Shown: positions 44,808 through 53,810 of the stretch, piece by piece | Position numbering within the stretch: position 1 is the first letter of the stretch | How the letters are laid out: every line of letters starts with the position of its first letter | Assembly (NCBI RefSeq): GCF_030291135.1 | Contig: NZ_CP127409.1 | Coordinates: 2,852,001 to 2,916,000 of the forward strand | DNA: 64,000 bases | Direction of reading: 5' to 3' | Source: Rhodanobacter thiooxydans | GTDB lineage: Bacteria > Pseudomonadota > Gammaproteobacteria > Xanthomonadales > Rhodanobacteraceae | Position numbers and translations under genes: made by a program | Notes under the pieces: model-generated | The model's input: only the letters and a program-made list of their open reading frames with translations | The model's database searches: none | What the model was told of the DNA's origin: nothing

Positions 44808-47309
44808 TTACCTCGTGACGCCAGGAATACTGGACGTGGCCACCCTGAAAGCTCCGTGCGCAGCAACAATTCCGAACAGACGCTCGATGGCATGCAGCGT
44901 GGTTCCGTCATGGTGAATAGGCTCCTTGGGATAGTCCTCCCAGCCGAGCCTCAAATCGAACAGGGGACGCAGAGCATCCACCCTCGCCCAGAACATCGAT
45001 CCCATTGGAAACAGGAAATGATCCGGAAGCGCTCCGATACCCATGCGTTCCGCCAACGGTTTCGCATAACTCTTGTTCTGATCCCAACCACCCGCACCTG
45101 GGTCGTCCGGGACAACCATGCCAATGGACGGCTCTTCCGCAAGACGGCCAAGAATGATGTCGGCCATCCTGATCGTCCCGCCGAGCAGGTTCTCCATCAG
45201 GAAGTGGCGCCACCTTTCGATGTAGACCGGATCCGGACAGTGGAGTGATTTCTTGGTATGCATGTGCCCAACGAAATCGTAGTCGCGGGCGATCTTCGCA
45301 CCGAACGCCGTCAAGAAAGGACCAATGTCGCGCCCGCGATTGGGAACCTCCACAATCTCTACCAGCCGCCCCGAATAGCCGCGAAGCAGCGCTTCAGCTT
45401 CCTGCTTTACGTTTGCATTCGGGATACTGATGAACAGATCGGGGCGCACTTCATTGGGCCCAAGTTTTTCCAGGATGTCCTTGAGCAATTCTGGATAATA
45501 GACGTGCACATGCAGGGCCACTCGCGCGCTCTTGGGCAGGGAACGAGCCTTTGTAGCATTCGTTATCACTTCATTGCGCCACGGGCCCTGCGGCTGTCCG
45601 CGCCGCAGATAGTGCGCAAGTGGGTCACCGAATTCCGGCTCGCACTTGTTCAGTTCCCGATAGATGCCCGGATGGAATCCCGCAAACGGCTTCCTTTGTG
45701 AAATGTGACTTGCCCAGGCTCGCGCATAGCCTCTAACGGCGTCTTCAAACAGCATGCCGCGTTGATGGAAATCGAGCAGGAACTCCGGATCAGCTAGCTT
45801 CGAGTCCATAATGGTTTGGACATCTTCGCGCTCTTGTTCAATACGTTTTCTCGCCGACTCAGCCAGCTTCACGAGCTTGTCGACATAGCGCCCCATGTCG
45901 AGTTCGTCATGCACGATGGCCAACGACTTCGCTCCCACAGACGCCCTCAGCGGCGACGAGCGCATCAGCGCAAGGGTTTTGGTAGCCATATCTGCCGTGT
46001 CGAGGTAAGGCGCAACACACTCCTCACTTAGGCCGTGTCTCGCCAAAAGGTCCGCGACGCCCGTTGTCTCGGCAAAGCAGACAACAGGTTTACCGTGCGC
46101 CATCGCGTCCGTGGCGACATTCGGCAGCGGATCAAGCCGCGAGCTGATCATCATGATGTCTGCCGCGCGATAAGCAGACTCCAAGCTCGATGTCTCCTTC
46201 AAGAAAACAACGCAGTCCTCCAGCCCCGCCCGACGAACCTGGTCGGACAGAAACAGCGAATACGAATCCTGTTCGGGTTCATATCCACGGCCGATCCAGA
46301 CAAAACGGAAGTTTTGTTCGGGAGACATCCGGAGAATACGAGCTGCGCAATCCAGGAACAGGTCCACACCCTTTCTGAAATGTACGTTACCCACACCAAG
46401 AACGACGATCGCATCGTCGCCATCATTCGGGCGCATGGCCTTGACGATGGCAGCCGCCTCCTTCGAGGTGTCGGAACCTTCGACTTTGGGACTCGGCAGC
46501 TCGCATCGCCCCTGTGGAATGACATGGAATGTTGATGCTGCGATGCTCGGATATTCTTCAACAGCATCTTTCAATACTACGGGGGCCGAGAAAACAGCGT
46601 CCGAGGACCAGAATGCCATCTCCCAGAACGCCCCTCGTGGACGGGTGTAAGCAGTGAACTCATGGACCAGGCTGATGGATGGAATAAAATTCCGTACGAG
46701 ACCCCGCAGCGCCCAACGCGATTCGATGCTGTTGACGACCGCGAAACTGATCGCGAAGTCCCTTGCAAGCTGGTCGATGATGGACCCGACGACTACAAAA
46801 TTACGACCATTTTTTGCCGGCTTAACCAGTAAATCGGCATATTTTTTAAATGCATCGGTCAATAAGCCGTTATCAACGAACGTTCCGCTATCAAGCAGCA
46901 TCGCCACAACGTTGTAGCGTTTCTTCAGCTCCTTGATGATATTCAGGCTGAGAACGGGCACTCCGGAAAGAGTTGCCTCGTGCGTCACCACCAGCACAGT
47001 CTCCCGACTCCGGTCGAGTTTGGCGATATTTCCGATGTATTCGATCTTCTGCGGAGCCCCCAACCGCCCTTCCCGACGACCATGATCAATATAATGTTGA
47101 AAAGGATCTATACCGGATGCGGCAACGTCCGGGTTGGCTCGAAGGTAAAAATCACCGTCAAACGAATAATCCCCAGATTCCCCGAGCACACTGGAGACAT
47201 TCCCGTCACCTTGAGCCAATGCCGCCTGGCTATTGGATACCATCATTGGTCGATAAATAGCCTTGAGGAGCCCAATAATTCTTGAGCGCCTTGCCGAAAT
47301 CCTTCTCAT
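44808..47309 (-). CDS. GT4 glycosyltransferase fused to an RgpF domain
   Basis: An 833-residue fusion. Near the N-terminus is a short module, DFYLRANPDVAASGIDPFQH and YIDHGRREGR (about 50-85). A GT4-type domain (about 95-465) follows with VLGVGNVHFRKGVDLFLDCA, WIGRGYEPEQ and the acceptor/donor block SRLDPLPNVATDAMAHGKPV. A second NPDV-like module (FHPGIYRELNKCEPEFGDPL, HYLRRGQPQGPW) leads into a C-terminal RgpF domain (about 600-833) with VPNRGRDIGPFLTAFG and GHMHTKKSLH. I chose the ATG at 47309, preceded by GAGGTGGG, over 47354. It likely adds two different sugars in one polypeptide. Confidence 0.88.
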   Translation of the reverse strand: MRRISARRSRIIGLLKAIYRPMMVSNSQAALAQGDGNVSSVLGESGDYSFDGDFYLRANPDVAASGIDPFQHYIDHGRREGRLGAPQKIEYIGNIAKLDRSRETVLVVTHEATLSGVPVLSLNIIKELKKRYNVVAMLLDSGTFVDNGLLTDAFKKYADLLVKPAKNGRNFVVVGSIIDQLARDFAISFAVVNSIESRWALRGLVRNFIPSISLVHEFTAYTRPRGAFWEMAFWSSDAVFSAPVVLKDAVEEYPSIAASTFHVIPQGRCELPSPKVEGSDTSKEAAAIVKAMRPNDGDDAIVVLGVGNVHFRKGVDLFLDCAARILRMSPEQNFRFVWIGRGYEPEQDSYSLFLSDQVRRAGLEDCVVFLKETSSLESAYRAADIMMISSRLDPLPNVATDAMAHGKPVVCFAETTGVADLLARHGLSEECVAPYLDTADMATKTLALMRSSPLRASVGAKSLAIVHDELDMGRYVDKLVKLAESARKRIEQEREDVQTIMDSKLADPEFLLDFHQRGMLFEDAVRGYARAWASHISQRKPFAGFHPGIYRELNKCEPEFGDPLAHYLRRGQPQGPWRNEVITNATKARSLPKSARVALHVHVYYPELLKDILEKLGPNEVRPDLFISIPNANVKQEAEALLRGYSGRLVEIVEVPNRGRDIGPFLTAFGAKIARDYDFVGHMHTKKSLHCPDPVYIERWRHFLMENLLGGTIRMADIILGRLAEEPSIGMVVPDDPGAGGWDQNKSYAKPLAERMGIGALPDHFLFPMGSMFWARVDALRPLFDLRLGWEDYPKEPIHHDGTTLHAIERLFGIVAAHGAFRVATSSIPGVTR

Positions 47310-47531
47310 ACCCACCTCAAATTCAGAGAATCCACGAACCGACTGCAGTAGCACCGATGATTGGCTGTCGTTAATACCCGACTCGTTTTTACACGGCTGG
47401 GTATAGCGTCGTTAACCAGCCTATTCGTGCCACGGGAATCGAAGCCGAGCCAATCACCAGTACTACATGTCAGGGGCGGCAAATGTTATCGAGATTCGGC
47501 CGCCATCATTACCTACATACCCATACCTTGA

Positions 47532-48158
47532 CTACTGGACTTCCAAGGTACGCTGGAGATTGCACACGGTTGACGCGTCCGACGACACCCCTACCAAGAG
47601 GGAATAGGTTCCCGCCTTCACGTTATCAAGTGAAGCCTCCATATGAAAACCGGCATTCGCCATGCCTTCGGCACCAAAGGCCTTCACCAGATCAGGGCGA
47701 CTGTCACCCGTCGAGAATGGGACTGAATAAGACATATCGGCACCCTTCAGGATGAACAAGCCATTGCCCAGGGCGTTGAGCTTTCCATTTCCAGCCCAAC
47801 CGCCAAAATAAGCATGCGCACCCGATTTAACGATATTTATGCTTGCCGCAGGCTGATCATTAATGCGGTCAATCGCGCATTGAGTATTGGGCGCTTGCGA
47901 TGGAGCTGCTTCCACTACCGGAGCGAAGGCCACGACCGACGGAGCCGTGGCGGTGTCGCTTCGCGCGCCCCCAGCTGGAGCTGCTGGAGCTGCTGGAGCT
48001 GCTGGAGCCTCTGAAGTTGTCGACACCGCAGTGGATGCACTTGCAGGCTGTGAACCCGAGGACTCGGATCCTTGCGAGCAGCCAGACAGAACGATCGGTG
48101 CGATGATGAGCAACGCAGGCAGAAAGGCGCGTCGTGAAAGGGTATCCTTAAACTTCAT
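47532..48158 (-). CDS. Candidate Tat-exported lipoprotein of unknown function
   Basis: A 208-residue protein. The N-terminus has a Tat-like SRRAFL motif (8-13) and a lipobox LSGC with Cys27. A low-complexity linker follows (residues about 28-65, Ser/Thr/Ala/Pro with APAAPAAPA encoded by a 9-base repeat). The C-terminal domain (about 95-208) looks like a small beta-sandwich and contains VPFSTGDSRPDLVKAFG, similar to a segment of the membrane protein at 40886-42934. No family assigned. It sits between the GT4 fusion and the sulfotransferase gene, so a role in handling or sensing surface glycan is possible but unproven. Confidence 0.72.
   Translation of the reverse strand: MKFKDTLSRRAFLPALLIIAPIVLSGCSQGSESSGSQPASASTAVSTTSEAPAAPAAPAAPAGGARSDTATAPSVVAFAPVVEAAPSQAPNTQCAIDRINDQPAASINIVKSGAHAYFGGWAGNGKLNALGNGLFILKGADMSYSVPFSTGDSRPDLVKAFGAEGMANAGFHMEASLDNVKAGTYSLLVGVSSDASTVCNLQRTLEVQ
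47974..48006. repeat. In-frame 9-base tandem repeat in the lipoprotein linker
   Basis: GCTGCTGGA (plus strand) occurs in three full copies with a partial copy before them. It encodes repeated Ala-Pro-Ala units on the minus strand. Copy-number change would lengthen or shorten the linker without a frameshift. Confidence 0.8.
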
Positions 48159-48218
48159 GATTCGATCTCCAAGATGTTAATGAGAAAATGCGTCGGCGGA
48201 TGTCGCAGGTCGCACGAC

Positions 48219-48242
48219 GCCGGTCGGGTCCCGACCGACGGC
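48219..48242. other. Strong hairpin between sulfotransferase and lipoprotein genes
   Basis: GGTCGGG, T, CCCGACC within a longer imperfect GC stem. There is no T run on either side, so it is more likely a transcript-stabilising hairpin than a rho-independent terminator. Confidence 0.4.
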
Positions 48243-48344
48243 AGAATTTCAGAATAATAAGACATTTGATGGCGTTCATGTAACTACGCGGTTATGGGTG
48301 CATGGCCAGCTACTTTTCGGTGGGTCGAAAACGGATGCCCACTA

Positions 48345-50438
48345 TCAATGCCGCTGCAACACCCCACGCAGGCGTTGCAACAACGTCCTGCGGCGCTCTT
48401 TGTCCATTGCCTCGAGTATCCGGCGCAATTCGGCCAACTCGGCGGAATGACCATCATCGCGGTCATATAGACGCCCCACCCCCTGACTTAATGCGTCGAG
48501 CCGCTCCGAATGCAAGGCATCTGAGCCATGCAAAAGCTCTTCCAGCCGATTCAACAGCTGCAACTTTGATGCTCGCTCCTCCACGCGTAGCTGCTCGACT
48601 ATGGTCATAGTATATGCGTTAGCTTGCTGCTCAAGCCCCAGCATGTCCGCATCCAGGCGACTGTCGAGCCTTTCCATCTGTTGCCTCAGCGAAGCAGAAA
48701 GGTCGGACACATATTGCTCAAGGACATCGGACCGTTGAGCAAACTGCTCCAGATGTGCAGTGTGACCATCGTTAGAGCGTTGCAGCAACTCCTCTACCTG
48801 CTCTGTCAAACGCGATTCGATTGCACGCATTTCAGCATGCAGCGTGTTCAGTTCACCCGCAACGGATGCGTCCAAATGTCGTTCCATATCCACGCTCAAT
48901 TGCCTGCAGAACTGCTGTAAGCGCATCTCCAGGTTCTCGATGGACTGCAGCTGATTCCCCCCGTGTTCCACGAGAGCTGATGCGCAGGCGGCCATGGCCC
49001 CTCCCTGAACCCGCTGCCAAATTTCGTCGAAGCTGACTTTTGGCAATTCATGCCGCAGGACGTGAACTTCCACCGTCACTCCGCATCTCCAATCGACAGC
49101 CAGATCGGCGACATTCATATCGGCATGGGGATCATCATCCATTGCGAGGAAGGCTACGTGTCCCGCTCCTTGGCCTGCCAAACGCAGTTGGCTCACGCAT
49201 TCCACGCGCCCAGCGAAATCCTCGACGGGCGACCGATCAATGCGTAACCCGAGGAGATCAAACCGGCCAGGATGCACCGATGGGTCAATCCTCAGCTTGG
49301 ACACACGTGGCAATCCCGGCAGATGGAAGACCAACCGTGCGTCGCCGGGAGACCCGCCGCTGGTCAAGGTAACTTTGCGCGACTCATCGAATGCGTCTGG
49401 AGCCTCCCCGCACCAGTAAAGCGAGGCGCAATCATCGCGTGATCGCGTTTCTGCCGCATCGATCGGCATATCGACCCAAATGCCCATCTCGCGCAGCGTT
49501 GCAAGCATGGCATCGCTCCGTTGATTCGCATCGCTTTTCAGCGCAGCGACACGCTCTATGACCTCGGCACGGCTGCGCTGGATGTCCGCGTCGTATCCTC
49601 GGGCAAAGACCTCGGCGATCGGATGGTAGCGATCCATCACAGACGCCAAACCATCCCACGAACCGGTCCCTTGCGCGATGGCGCGCATGGAGTCATACAC
49701 CTCCTGGATCAGCGCAGGCAGCTCATTTCCCTGCGACGCATCAATCGCATGATGCCGTTGACCACGATTGAGGAAGGTCTCGACCTCTGCTACCGCGTGC
49801 GCAGGTTCCACTGGCCAGTGAATGGCCAACTCAACTCCGGCACGTTCCACAGCGAGTTGCCAGTCTGACAGCAGGTCGTCGTAGGAAATGATGCAGCGGC
49901 GCCACCCGCGGGAATCGCGCTCGACATCTGTAATATGTTCCAGCCAAAGAAGGCGCCCCAGCTCCAGCGGAAATCCGTCCCGATCACGCAAAGAGCGAGC
50001 AACTTCATCGGGATGGCGCAAAACCCTCACGACGCAAGGTTCGATCTCCAGTTCTGCCAATAGCTCGCGCCACAGTGGCAACAATCGGCACAAACGCGGA
50101 TCCTTCACTGCCCAGAGCGACGCTCCGGCCAAATCGGCTTCGATCAATGCCGCCAATCTGGCCTTAGCCATCTGAGCCGCATCACTGCACAACCAGCCAT
50201 CGGGCAACGGACGCAAGTCGTGCCAGCTGCGATCAAGCTCGCGTAACAGGGCATCATGCACTTCCACTACACCCGCGTGCTCCCAGAATCCAGTCTCGTT
50301 GTTATTGGCAGCTGCGGGCAGTAAATTACTACCTAATTCAACGCCCAGCAGATTCAGCACACGAGTAACAGCAGAGGTCCCGCTGCGATGCATGCCGAGA
50401 ACCAGGATCGCGCGCGACTGGGGCTCGGATTCAGTCAT
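48345..50438 (-). CDS. Sulfotransferase-family protein with C-terminal coiled coil
   Basis: A 697-residue protein in three parts. Residues 10-290 are a PAPS-type sulfotransferase fold: 5'-phosphosulfate loop LGMHRSGTSAV (14-24), VKDPRLCRLLPLW (111-123) and the 3'-phosphate region RHPDEVARSL (141-150). Residues about 325-465 are beta-rich, including LRIDPSVHPGRFDLLGLRID. Residues about 480-690 are strongly helical with heptad character (LEQYVSDLSASLRQQMERL and similar), a long predicted coiled coil. Its ATG overlaps the wzt stop (ATGA), so it is translated with the exporter. The layout suggests a glycan chain-terminating or length-setting enzyme. No membrane segment is seen. The function is inferred. 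Confidence 0.8.
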   Translation of the reverse strand: MTESEPQSRAILVLGMHRSGTSAVTRVLNLLGVELGSNLLPAAANNNETGFWEHAGVVEVHDALLRELDRSWHDLRPLPDGWLCSDAAQMAKARLAALIEADLAGASLWAVKDPRLCRLLPLWRELLAELEIEPCVVRVLRHPDEVARSLRDRDGFPLELGRLLWLEHITDVERDSRGWRRCIISYDDLLSDWQLAVERAGVELAIHWPVEPAHAVAEVETFLNRGQRHHAIDASQGNELPALIQEVYDSMRAIAQGTGSWDGLASVMDRYHPIAEVFARGYDADIQRSRAEVIERVAALKSDANQRSDAMLATLREMGIWVDMPIDAAETRSRDDCASLYWCGEAPDAFDESRKVTLTSGGSPGDARLVFHLPGLPRVSKLRIDPSVHPGRFDLLGLRIDRSPVEDFAGRVECVSQLRLAGQGAGHVAFLAMDDDPHADMNVADLAVDWRCGVTVEVHVLRHELPKVSFDEIWQRVQGGAMAACASALVEHGGNQLQSIENLEMRLQQFCRQLSVDMERHLDASVAGELNTLHAEMRAIESRLTEQVEELLQRSNDGHTAHLEQFAQRSDVLEQYVSDLSASLRQQMERLDSRLDADMLGLEQQANAYTMTIVEQLRVEERASKLQLLNRLEELLHGSDALHSERLDALSQGVGRLYDRDDGHSAELAELRRILEAMDKERRRTLLQRLRGVLQRH

Positions 50439-51790
50439 GCTGCCTCTCTAGCGAGTTCGCTGACATCGACATCCACAAGAAAATCGGCGGCACCTGTACT
50501 TAATCGATAGGGATCGGGCATGACTTTGAACATCGCAGCGTCCACAATGCGGTCGATGAAGGTTTCACCGTCTTCCTCAAGCGCAGTGACACCGGCGTTC
50601 ATGAAATAAGTACCCGGAGCAAGTTGGGCCTGGAAGCGAAAGCGAACAACAAATGACTGTCCAGGTGACACAATCAGTTCACTCTTGCCTTGTGGCGCTG
50701 AAGCCGCCCCACCTAATTCGAACCCAGTGAGCGTCTTGATCATCATCCCGAAACGCACGGCGGCAGCTACGCATTGCATGGTCACCCGGTAGGTGTAGAT
50801 ATACTCCTGTCCACGACGTAGGACATTAACCCGGCGCCCTTGTGGCGTCTCGATGTGCGGATCCTCGATCGCTGCACCGCGGGAGACATAGCGCACGGTG
50901 CTTTGCGGCAGCAGGCCTTCCTCGAAACATGCTCCATCCTCGGGCTCTACGGCCTCCGCGGATCCGATAACGCATTCGGTAGACACGACACCGTGTGCGA
51001 CAGCCGCACCGCTCCGTATCGACTCACGTACCGCTTCTCGCTTATCGGCGGGAGCGTAGATGAGCTTGTGATAATGGGATATCACATGTTTTGGCGTACC
51101 CTTCGCGATCAGTTCACCGCGATCAAGTAGCAGGGCGCGATCGCACAATTCGATCACTGCACCCGCAGAGTGCGATACGAAAAGCACGGTTGCCCCAGCA
51201 CTACGAATCGCATCTATCCGTGCGAAGCATTTGCGCTGGAACGCCTCGTCGCCGACCGACAGTGCCTCATCAATTACGAGGATATCAGGCGTCGCATTAA
51301 TGGCCACGGAAAATGCAAGACGAATATACATACCGCTGGAATAGCTCTTGACAGGCTGTTCGATAAACTCGCCGATGTCGGCAAAGGTCGCAATATCGTC
51401 AAAGCGCTCATCCAGTTCTTGGCGCGTCAGACCAAGCAGCGACCCGTTGAGATAAACGTTTTCGCGTCCGGTGAAATCTGGGTTAAATCCAGCGCCTAGC
51501 TCAAGAAGCGCAGCGATGCGCCCATGCGCCTGCACATTACCCGCCGACGGCGTCAAGGTACCGCAGATTAATTGGAGCAAGGTGGATTTTCCAGAACCGT
51601 TGCGGCCGACGATGCCCACGGTTTCCCCACGCCATATTTCGAAGCTTACGTCACTCAGAGCGGGGAACGTGCGATACCAACGGTCTTTTGGGCCCGGCGC
51701 AATCATTTGCATCAGACGATGATGTGGTTTGTCGTAAATCGGAAACGACTTTCCGAGCGCATCGACCCGTATCGAGACTTCAGAGGACAT
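50435..51790 (-). CDS. wzt: O-antigen ABC transporter ATP-binding protein with C-terminal extension
   Basis: A 451-residue Wzt. The ABC ATPase domain (1 to about 250) has Walker A GRNGSGKST, signature VKSYSSGMYIRL and Walker B DILVIDEALSVGD. A C-terminal extension (about 290-445) is beta-rich, as in Wzt proteins of E. coli O8/O9a that recognise the modified non-reducing end of the glycan before export. Short Wzt proteins that export untagged glycans lack this part. It overlaps wzm by 11 bases and the sulfotransferase gene by four. The symbol follows the functional class. Confidence 0.95.
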   Translation of the reverse strand: MSSEVSIRVDALGKSFPIYDKPHHRLMQMIAPGPKDRWYRTFPALSDVSFEIWRGETVGIVGRNGSGKSTLLQLICGTLTPSAGNVQAHGRIAALLELGAGFNPDFTGRENVYLNGSLLGLTRQELDERFDDIATFADIGEFIEQPVKSYSSGMYIRLAFSVAINATPDILVIDEALSVGDEAFQRKCFARIDAIRSAGATVLFVSHSAGAVIELCDRALLLDRGELIAKGTPKHVISHYHKLIYAPADKREAVRESIRSGAAVAHGVVSTECVIGSAEAVEPEDGACFEEGLLPQSTVRYVSRGAAIEDPHIETPQGRRVNVLRRGQEYIYTYRVTMQCVAAAVRFGMMIKTLTGFELGGAASAPQGKSELIVSPGQSFVVRFRFQAQLAPGTYFMNAGVTALEEDGETFIDRIVDAAMFKVMPDPYRLSTGAADFLVDVDVSELAREAA

Positions 51791-52631
51791 CGGCGAACCC
51801 TCGACGAGTTAACATGAACCAAGCATACCCGAAGTACATGAAGACAAAGGCCCCCAATGCATATAGCGCCAAACCCACGAAGTTCGGTGCATGTCCTGCC
51901 AATGCGACTTCGCGTGCTTGGTCGATGATGAAAGTAAGCGGATTGATTTCAAAGAAAACCCTATAGCCGGGCGGTAACGAATTGACCGGAATCATCACTG
52001 ACGATACAAACAGCATAGCGGTGGAGAGCACACCCGTGATCTGATTTATATCGCGCAGGTAAACGCCGAACGAAGCAAAGAACCAACATACGCCTAAGGT
52101 TAAGGGCAGCAGCGGCAGGAAAACTATCGGCAGCCACAGCATGCTCAGATACAAACCATGCTCCAAAGCCAGGAGCAACACTGTAAATACCATCAAGTTC
52201 ACGCCCACATGGAAAAGCGCCGACAGCATGATGGACCACGGCAAAATTTCTAGTGGAAAAACCACACGCTTGACCAGGTTGCTGTTGTTGGTGATAAGCG
52301 TTGGAGAGCGCGTTAGGCACTCCGAAAAAAAACCATGCACAATCAAACCCATATATAAAATGATCGCATAGGGGTGGTCGCCCCCCACTTCATGCGGCCA
52401 TTTGGACTTGAACACGAAACCAAATGCAAAAGTATAGATAAGCAGCGTCAGAAATGGGCTTAGCAGCGACCAGAACAAGCCGAAGCTTGCACCACGATAG
52501 CGCCCCAGAATGTCGCGCTTGGTCAACTCGAATGTCAGCGTCCACCGCGAAGTCAGCGCCCTATACGGTGCAAGCAGGCCGCGCAGAAAGGCCACGCTGC
52601 CTACTGCGTTAATCGTATTTTCCAAGCTCAT
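51780..52631 (-). CDS. wzm: O-antigen ABC transporter permease
   Basis: A 283-residue ABC-2-type permease with six hydrophobic segments, for example FLTLLIYTFAFGFVFKSKW and WLPIVFLPLLPLTLGVCWFF. The start (LTFELTKRDILGRYRGASFG) is the amphipathic/gate region common to polysaccharide exporters. With Wzt it moves undecaprenyl-linked polysaccharide across the inner membrane. It follows metB by 12 bases, so the exporter operon is probably transcribed with or through metB. Confidence 0.95.
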   Translation of the reverse strand: MSLENTINAVGSVAFLRGLLAPYRALTSRWTLTFELTKRDILGRYRGASFGLFWSLLSPFLTLLIYTFAFGFVFKSKWPHEVGGDHPYAIILYMGLIVHGFFSECLTRSPTLITNNSNLVKRVVFPLEILPWSIMLSALFHVGVNLMVFTVLLLALEHGLYLSMLWLPIVFLPLLPLTLGVCWFFASFGVYLRDINQITGVLSTAMLFVSSVMIPVNSLPPGYRVFFEINPLTFIIDQAREVALAGHAPNFVGLALYALGAFVFMYFGYAWFMLTRRGFADVL

Positions 52632-52643
52632 ACTCAGTCCCTA

Positions 52644-53810
52644 TCACGCCAGCGCCGATGCCAACTCCGCGCGCAGATCCTCAATATTCTCCACGCCCAC
52701 AGACAACCGGATCAGCCCATCACTGATACCAAGCCGCTTGCGGTTCGCCGCGGGCACCGAGGCATGGGTCATGATCGCGGGGTGCTCGATCAGGCTCTCG
52801 ACGCCACCGAGCGACTCGGCCAGCGCGAACAGCTCGCAGCGCTCCAGCATGCGCCGTGCCTTCTTCAGGCCGCCCTTTACCTCGATCGTGACGATCCCGC
52901 CAAAGCCATGCATCTGGCGCTTGGCCAGCGCGTGCTGCGGATGGCTTTTCAGGCCGGGGTAGATCACCCGCTCGATCGCCGGGTGCTTCTGCAGCCAGAT
53001 GGCCAGTTCCAGTGCGCTGGCGCAGTGCTGGCGCATGCGCAGGTGCAGCGTCTTCAGGCCGCGCATGGCGAGGAAGGCATCGAACGGGCCGGCCACTGCG
53101 CCGACCGAGTTCTGCAGGAAGGCCATCTGGGTGGCCAGTTCCTTGCTGCCGGCCACGACAATGCCGCCAACCATGTCGGAGTGGCCGTTGATGTACTTGG
53201 TGGCCGAATGCAGCACCAGGTCGGCGCCGTATTCCAGCGGCCGCTGCACCATCGGCGAGCAGAAGGTGTTGTCCACCACCAGGATCAGGCCGTGCTTCTT
53301 CGCGAACGCGGCGACCTTGGCCAGGTCGACCAGCTTGAGCATTGGATTGGTCGGGGTTTCGGCCCAGATCATCCGCGTATTCGGTTTCAATGCCGCTCTC
53401 AGCGCCGCCATGTCGTTCAGGTCGATGAAACTGAAGTCCAGCCCGGCCGAGCGCCGACGCACCCGCTCAAACAGGCGGTAGGTGCCTCCGTAAAGGTCGT
53501 CCATCGCGATCACGTGGCTGCCCGAGTCAAGCAGGTCCAGCACGGTCGCCGCCGCGGCCAGGCCGGAGGCGAACGCGAAGCCGGCCACGCCGCCTTCCAG
53601 GTCCGCCACGCAGCGTTCGTAAGCCATCCTCGTAGGATTCTGCGTGCGCGAGTACTCGTAGCCCTTGTGCTTGCCCGGGCTCTCCTGCACGTAGGTCGAG
53701 GTGGCGTAGATCGGCGTCATGATGGCGCCGGTGCTGGGGTCGGGATGCTGGCCGGCGTGGATCGCGCGGGTGCCCATTCCCTGTTCACTGCGTTGCTTGC
53801 CGCTTTTCAT
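52644..53810 (-). CDS. metB: Cystathionine gamma-synthase/lyase family PLP enzyme
   Basis: A 388-residue trans-sulfuration enzyme. The PLP Lys lies in LHSATKYINGHSDMVGG, with upstream YEYSRTQNPTRMAYE and downstream FGGIVTIEVKGG. It catalyses gamma-replacement (O-succinyl- or O-acetylhomoserine plus cysteine to cystathionine) or the reverse gamma-elimination; the sequence does not separate these. A cystathionine beta-synthase gene at 60997 suggests reverse trans-sulfuration may operate. GGGAGA precedes the ATG. In Xanthomonas metB borders the O-antigen locus, as it does here. Confidence 0.93.
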   Translation of the reverse strand: MKSGKQRSEQGMGTRAIHAGQHPDPSTGAIMTPIYATSTYVQESPGKHKGYEYSRTQNPTRMAYERCVADLEGGVAGFAFASGLAAAATVLDLLDSGSHVIAMDDLYGGTYRLFERVRRRSAGLDFSFIDLNDMAALRAALKPNTRMIWAETPTNPMLKLVDLAKVAAFAKKHGLILVVDNTFCSPMVQRPLEYGADLVLHSATKYINGHSDMVGGIVVAGSKELATQMAFLQNSVGAVAGPFDAFLAMRGLKTLHLRMRQHCASALELAIWLQKHPAIERVIYPGLKSHPQHALAKRQMHGFGGIVTIEVKGGLKKARRMLERCELFALAESLGGVESLIEHPAIMTHASVPAANRKRLGISDGLIRLSVGVENIEDLRAELASALA

